Position numbers and translations under genes: made by a program. The notes under the pieces were generated by a model that saw only the letters and a program-made list of their open reading frames with translations, was not told where the DNA came from and made no database searches. A stretch of DNA of 64,000 nt from Paragordius varius (taxonomy: Eukaryota; Nematomorpha). Below are positions 61,798 to 64,000 of this stretch, piece by piece. Within the stretch, counting starts at the first letter, position 1. The number at the start of each line of letters is the position of its first letter. The stretch covers positions 1,116,001 through 1,180,000 of the forward strand of contig OZ176059.1 in NCBI GenBank assembly GCA_964247055.1, in the 5' to 3' direction.

Positions 61798-62078
61798 CCT
61801 ATTTTGGGGGTATTTCATAAAGACCAATATTTCTTTATATAATTCACATGATCTAAATAAGGTTTTTTATTTTTTTAATACTCGTAGTATTGAATATGGA
61901 GTGCTAAAATAACAACAAGGGAAATTTTAAAATAATTTTAATTATAAAATCTAATTATCCATAATTTTCATATTAAAAGAAGTCATCTTAAGATTCCAAA
62001 AGTCATATATGTTAAGTGTTATTCAATGTAAATAAAACACAATTTTTGCATTATTTTCAGTATGATGCATTATATTTA

Positions 62079-62255
62079 CAGTATGAGTAAGTATACATTG
62101 ATAGAAAGTTATTAATTATTACCAAATAGTGAATTCAACAAAGGGCAGTATCATTGGGTAATCATAGCAAAAAGTAAATAAAATAACTATAAGCCAATAA
62201 TACTGCCCTTGGCAATAACTAATAACTTTCTAGCAATGTATACTTACTCATACTG
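62079..62255. mobile_element. Family D MITE
   Basis: CAGTATGAGTAAGTATACAT and its inverse ATGTATACTTACTCATACTG at the two ends, the cleanest D termini in the window. Confidence 0.85.
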
Positions 62256-64000
62256 TTTAAAGGTAAAAAAATAAAATAAAGCGCTTGTTCTTACATTTGT
62301 AATTTTGGAATTGAATCATATTGAAAAAAAAATTTTTGCCATGTATGACAAGGGTAAATACCAAATTTCACAGTAAAGGATTAAACTTTTTTACATGAGA
62401 TTGATATTTTATTTTTATTCAAACTTGATTATAAAATATAAACCAATATTGTCACATATGAGCATAGGACATTCTTGGTAGAGTAGATAAGTTAATGTAT
62501 ATATGTTTGATTTGTAACTTATACTTTTGACAATGATCTCACACTTCCAAAATAGCAGTCTATCACAATATTTATTTAATGAAATTGATTCTGTGGGAGA
62601 ATATTAATAATAGTAGTAAGTAGTATTAAATTAATAAACGGATTTTATTTTCCATCCATAGTACATAGATCTGATAGATTTATTGCTTATGTTTTATTTA
62701 TTAATCCTCTTAAAATAACCACTTTTATAACTAATATTGTTATGAGAGATTTTACACCATAAAATCATAATGCTACTTGTTAGTTATTATATATATATTT
62801 AAGATATATATAGCGTTCAAGTATTTATTTTGCTTTAGAAATACATATCGCATTTTTAAATTTATTTTTAAAGTTGATTTTTTTAGGAACAACTTCACAC
62901 GGTGGCAAAAACCAATAAAAAAAGGAGAATTTGGTATAAATTAATTTTTAAATATAATCCACTTAAAATTTGTGAGATGAGTGGATTATACGTACAGTTT
63001 TAAAAGAATATTTATTTCAAGTGCCCACTTTGCATGAATGTAAAAATATAAAATTTATAAAATATATTCTAAAATTATAAACATATAATTCTATAATTTT
63101 GATGGTGTGGTGTGGTGGTGATTTAAAATAATAAAAATGGAAGGAAAAAACTGCATTTTAATTATTTTTAATGTCTCCATATATTAACTCTACAACTGTT
63201 AACACTACCAAAGATTTAGTTAGCAATAATGGTATAAATTTGGTTAGTTTTTTTTCATTACATATGACATCTGTCACTAAATTAAAAGCCCCTATTGTTA
63301 TTATTACTTTTTATTCATGTACACACTAGTATGTGGTGACAAACAACAAATGGTTGAAATCAAACAATTTTTTTCCTATGTTTATACATTAATTTCGTTT
63401 ATTTAATTAGGGATAAACTACATTTTATACCATACGCTACTGTGTGTATATATTGGTGTATGTGTTAGAAACATTATTAATATCGTAAAATAAAAATGTG
63501 TAAAATTTATTGAATGTCTAAGTATTCTGTAAAAATTCTATATAGGTACATCTTAATTATATATATAGATAATTTGAAAGAAAAAAAATAAAGGGTAAAA
63601 TAAAGATACATAAAATAAAAACACATAATCGCCTTTAAAATATTAATTAATTTATTAATTAATATTTATAAATTTTGTACAGCGTAATGATAATCTTGTA
63701 ATTTAATAATCCTGAATTTTTTTATCCTTCTTTCATAATATAACAACTGTTAATATAATTTTTTATGGATATGATGTATCTGAAAGGTATCATATGACTA
63801 ACTTTTTACCATAGCTTATTATTATTACAATAAATTTTACTTATCAAAAATTAATTATCCCAAACAAATAAATTTTTCAGTCACAAATATACTTTAACAT
63901 TATATTTTTCATTATACGTATATAAATTTTTGATATTGTAAAAATTTAACCGTATATATTATAAAATATAACGAAAACTCTATATATACGATACTCAAAT
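62256..64000. other. A+T-rich tail, nothing recognised
   Basis: No exon-like frame. The word ATACCATACGCTACTGTG near 63430 resembles MITE F/G ends but has no partner seen. Confidence 0.5.

Overview
The window is very A+T-rich (about three quarters or more A+T by eye) eukaryotic DNA from an invertebrate animal. The evidence is four spliced animal genes with GT-AG introns, two small-scale coding loci, and a very dense load of short inverted-repeat transposons. The gene set (a class A GPCR, an NDFIP adaptor, a COX17-like chaperone, an ALDH1/2-type gene) is metazoan. I cannot place the species from sequence alone.

Layout. 1-6470: a four-exon GPCR gene on the minus strand (700 aa), with MITEs in its introns. 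6471-9204: repeat-bearing intergenic DNA. 9205-15476: a six-exon NDFIP (Nedd4-family interacting protein) gene on the minus strand (321 aa), whose first intron is only 34 nt. 18189-20365: a two-exon COX17-like gene on the plus strand (57 aa), divergent from NDFIP. 20.4-31.4 kb: mostly repeats, including an array of ~320-bp units, one copy of a 0.93-kb duplication, and decayed unclassified DNA. 31473-32206 (minus): a secreted leucine-rich-repeat gene, apparently frame-broken, with a hAT transposon (32246-34978, perfect 8-bp target duplication, relic BED/hAT transposase) inserted 40 bp upstream of its ATG. 35-41 kb: the second copy of the 0.93-kb duplication and MITEs. 41134-55239: a twelve-exon aldehyde-dehydrogenase-family gene on the minus strand (528 aa). 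Its fold and splice sites look intact, but the catalytic cysteine and catalytic asparagine are both replaced. 55.2-64 kb: intergenic, with a second ~320-bp array in inverse orientation and a transposon nested in a transposon forming a 1.4-kb palindrome.

The genes do not form an operon or pathway. The most unusual material is (i) the ALDH pseudoenzyme, (ii) the COX17-like protein without its copper-binding Cys-Cys pair, and (iii) a clan of inverted-repeat elements (my labels A, B and O). These share the terminus ATATACCATTT, and their arms are built of 21-bp repeats (two DNA helical turns, seven codons) with a TTCAAG-type core. Copies of these and other MITEs often sit 9-31 nt from splice sites. 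No LTR element, LINE or Polinton was convincingly seen. Exon boundaries were derived by hand from ORF continuity, GT/AG sites and protein-family similarity; percentages and repeat limits are approximate.
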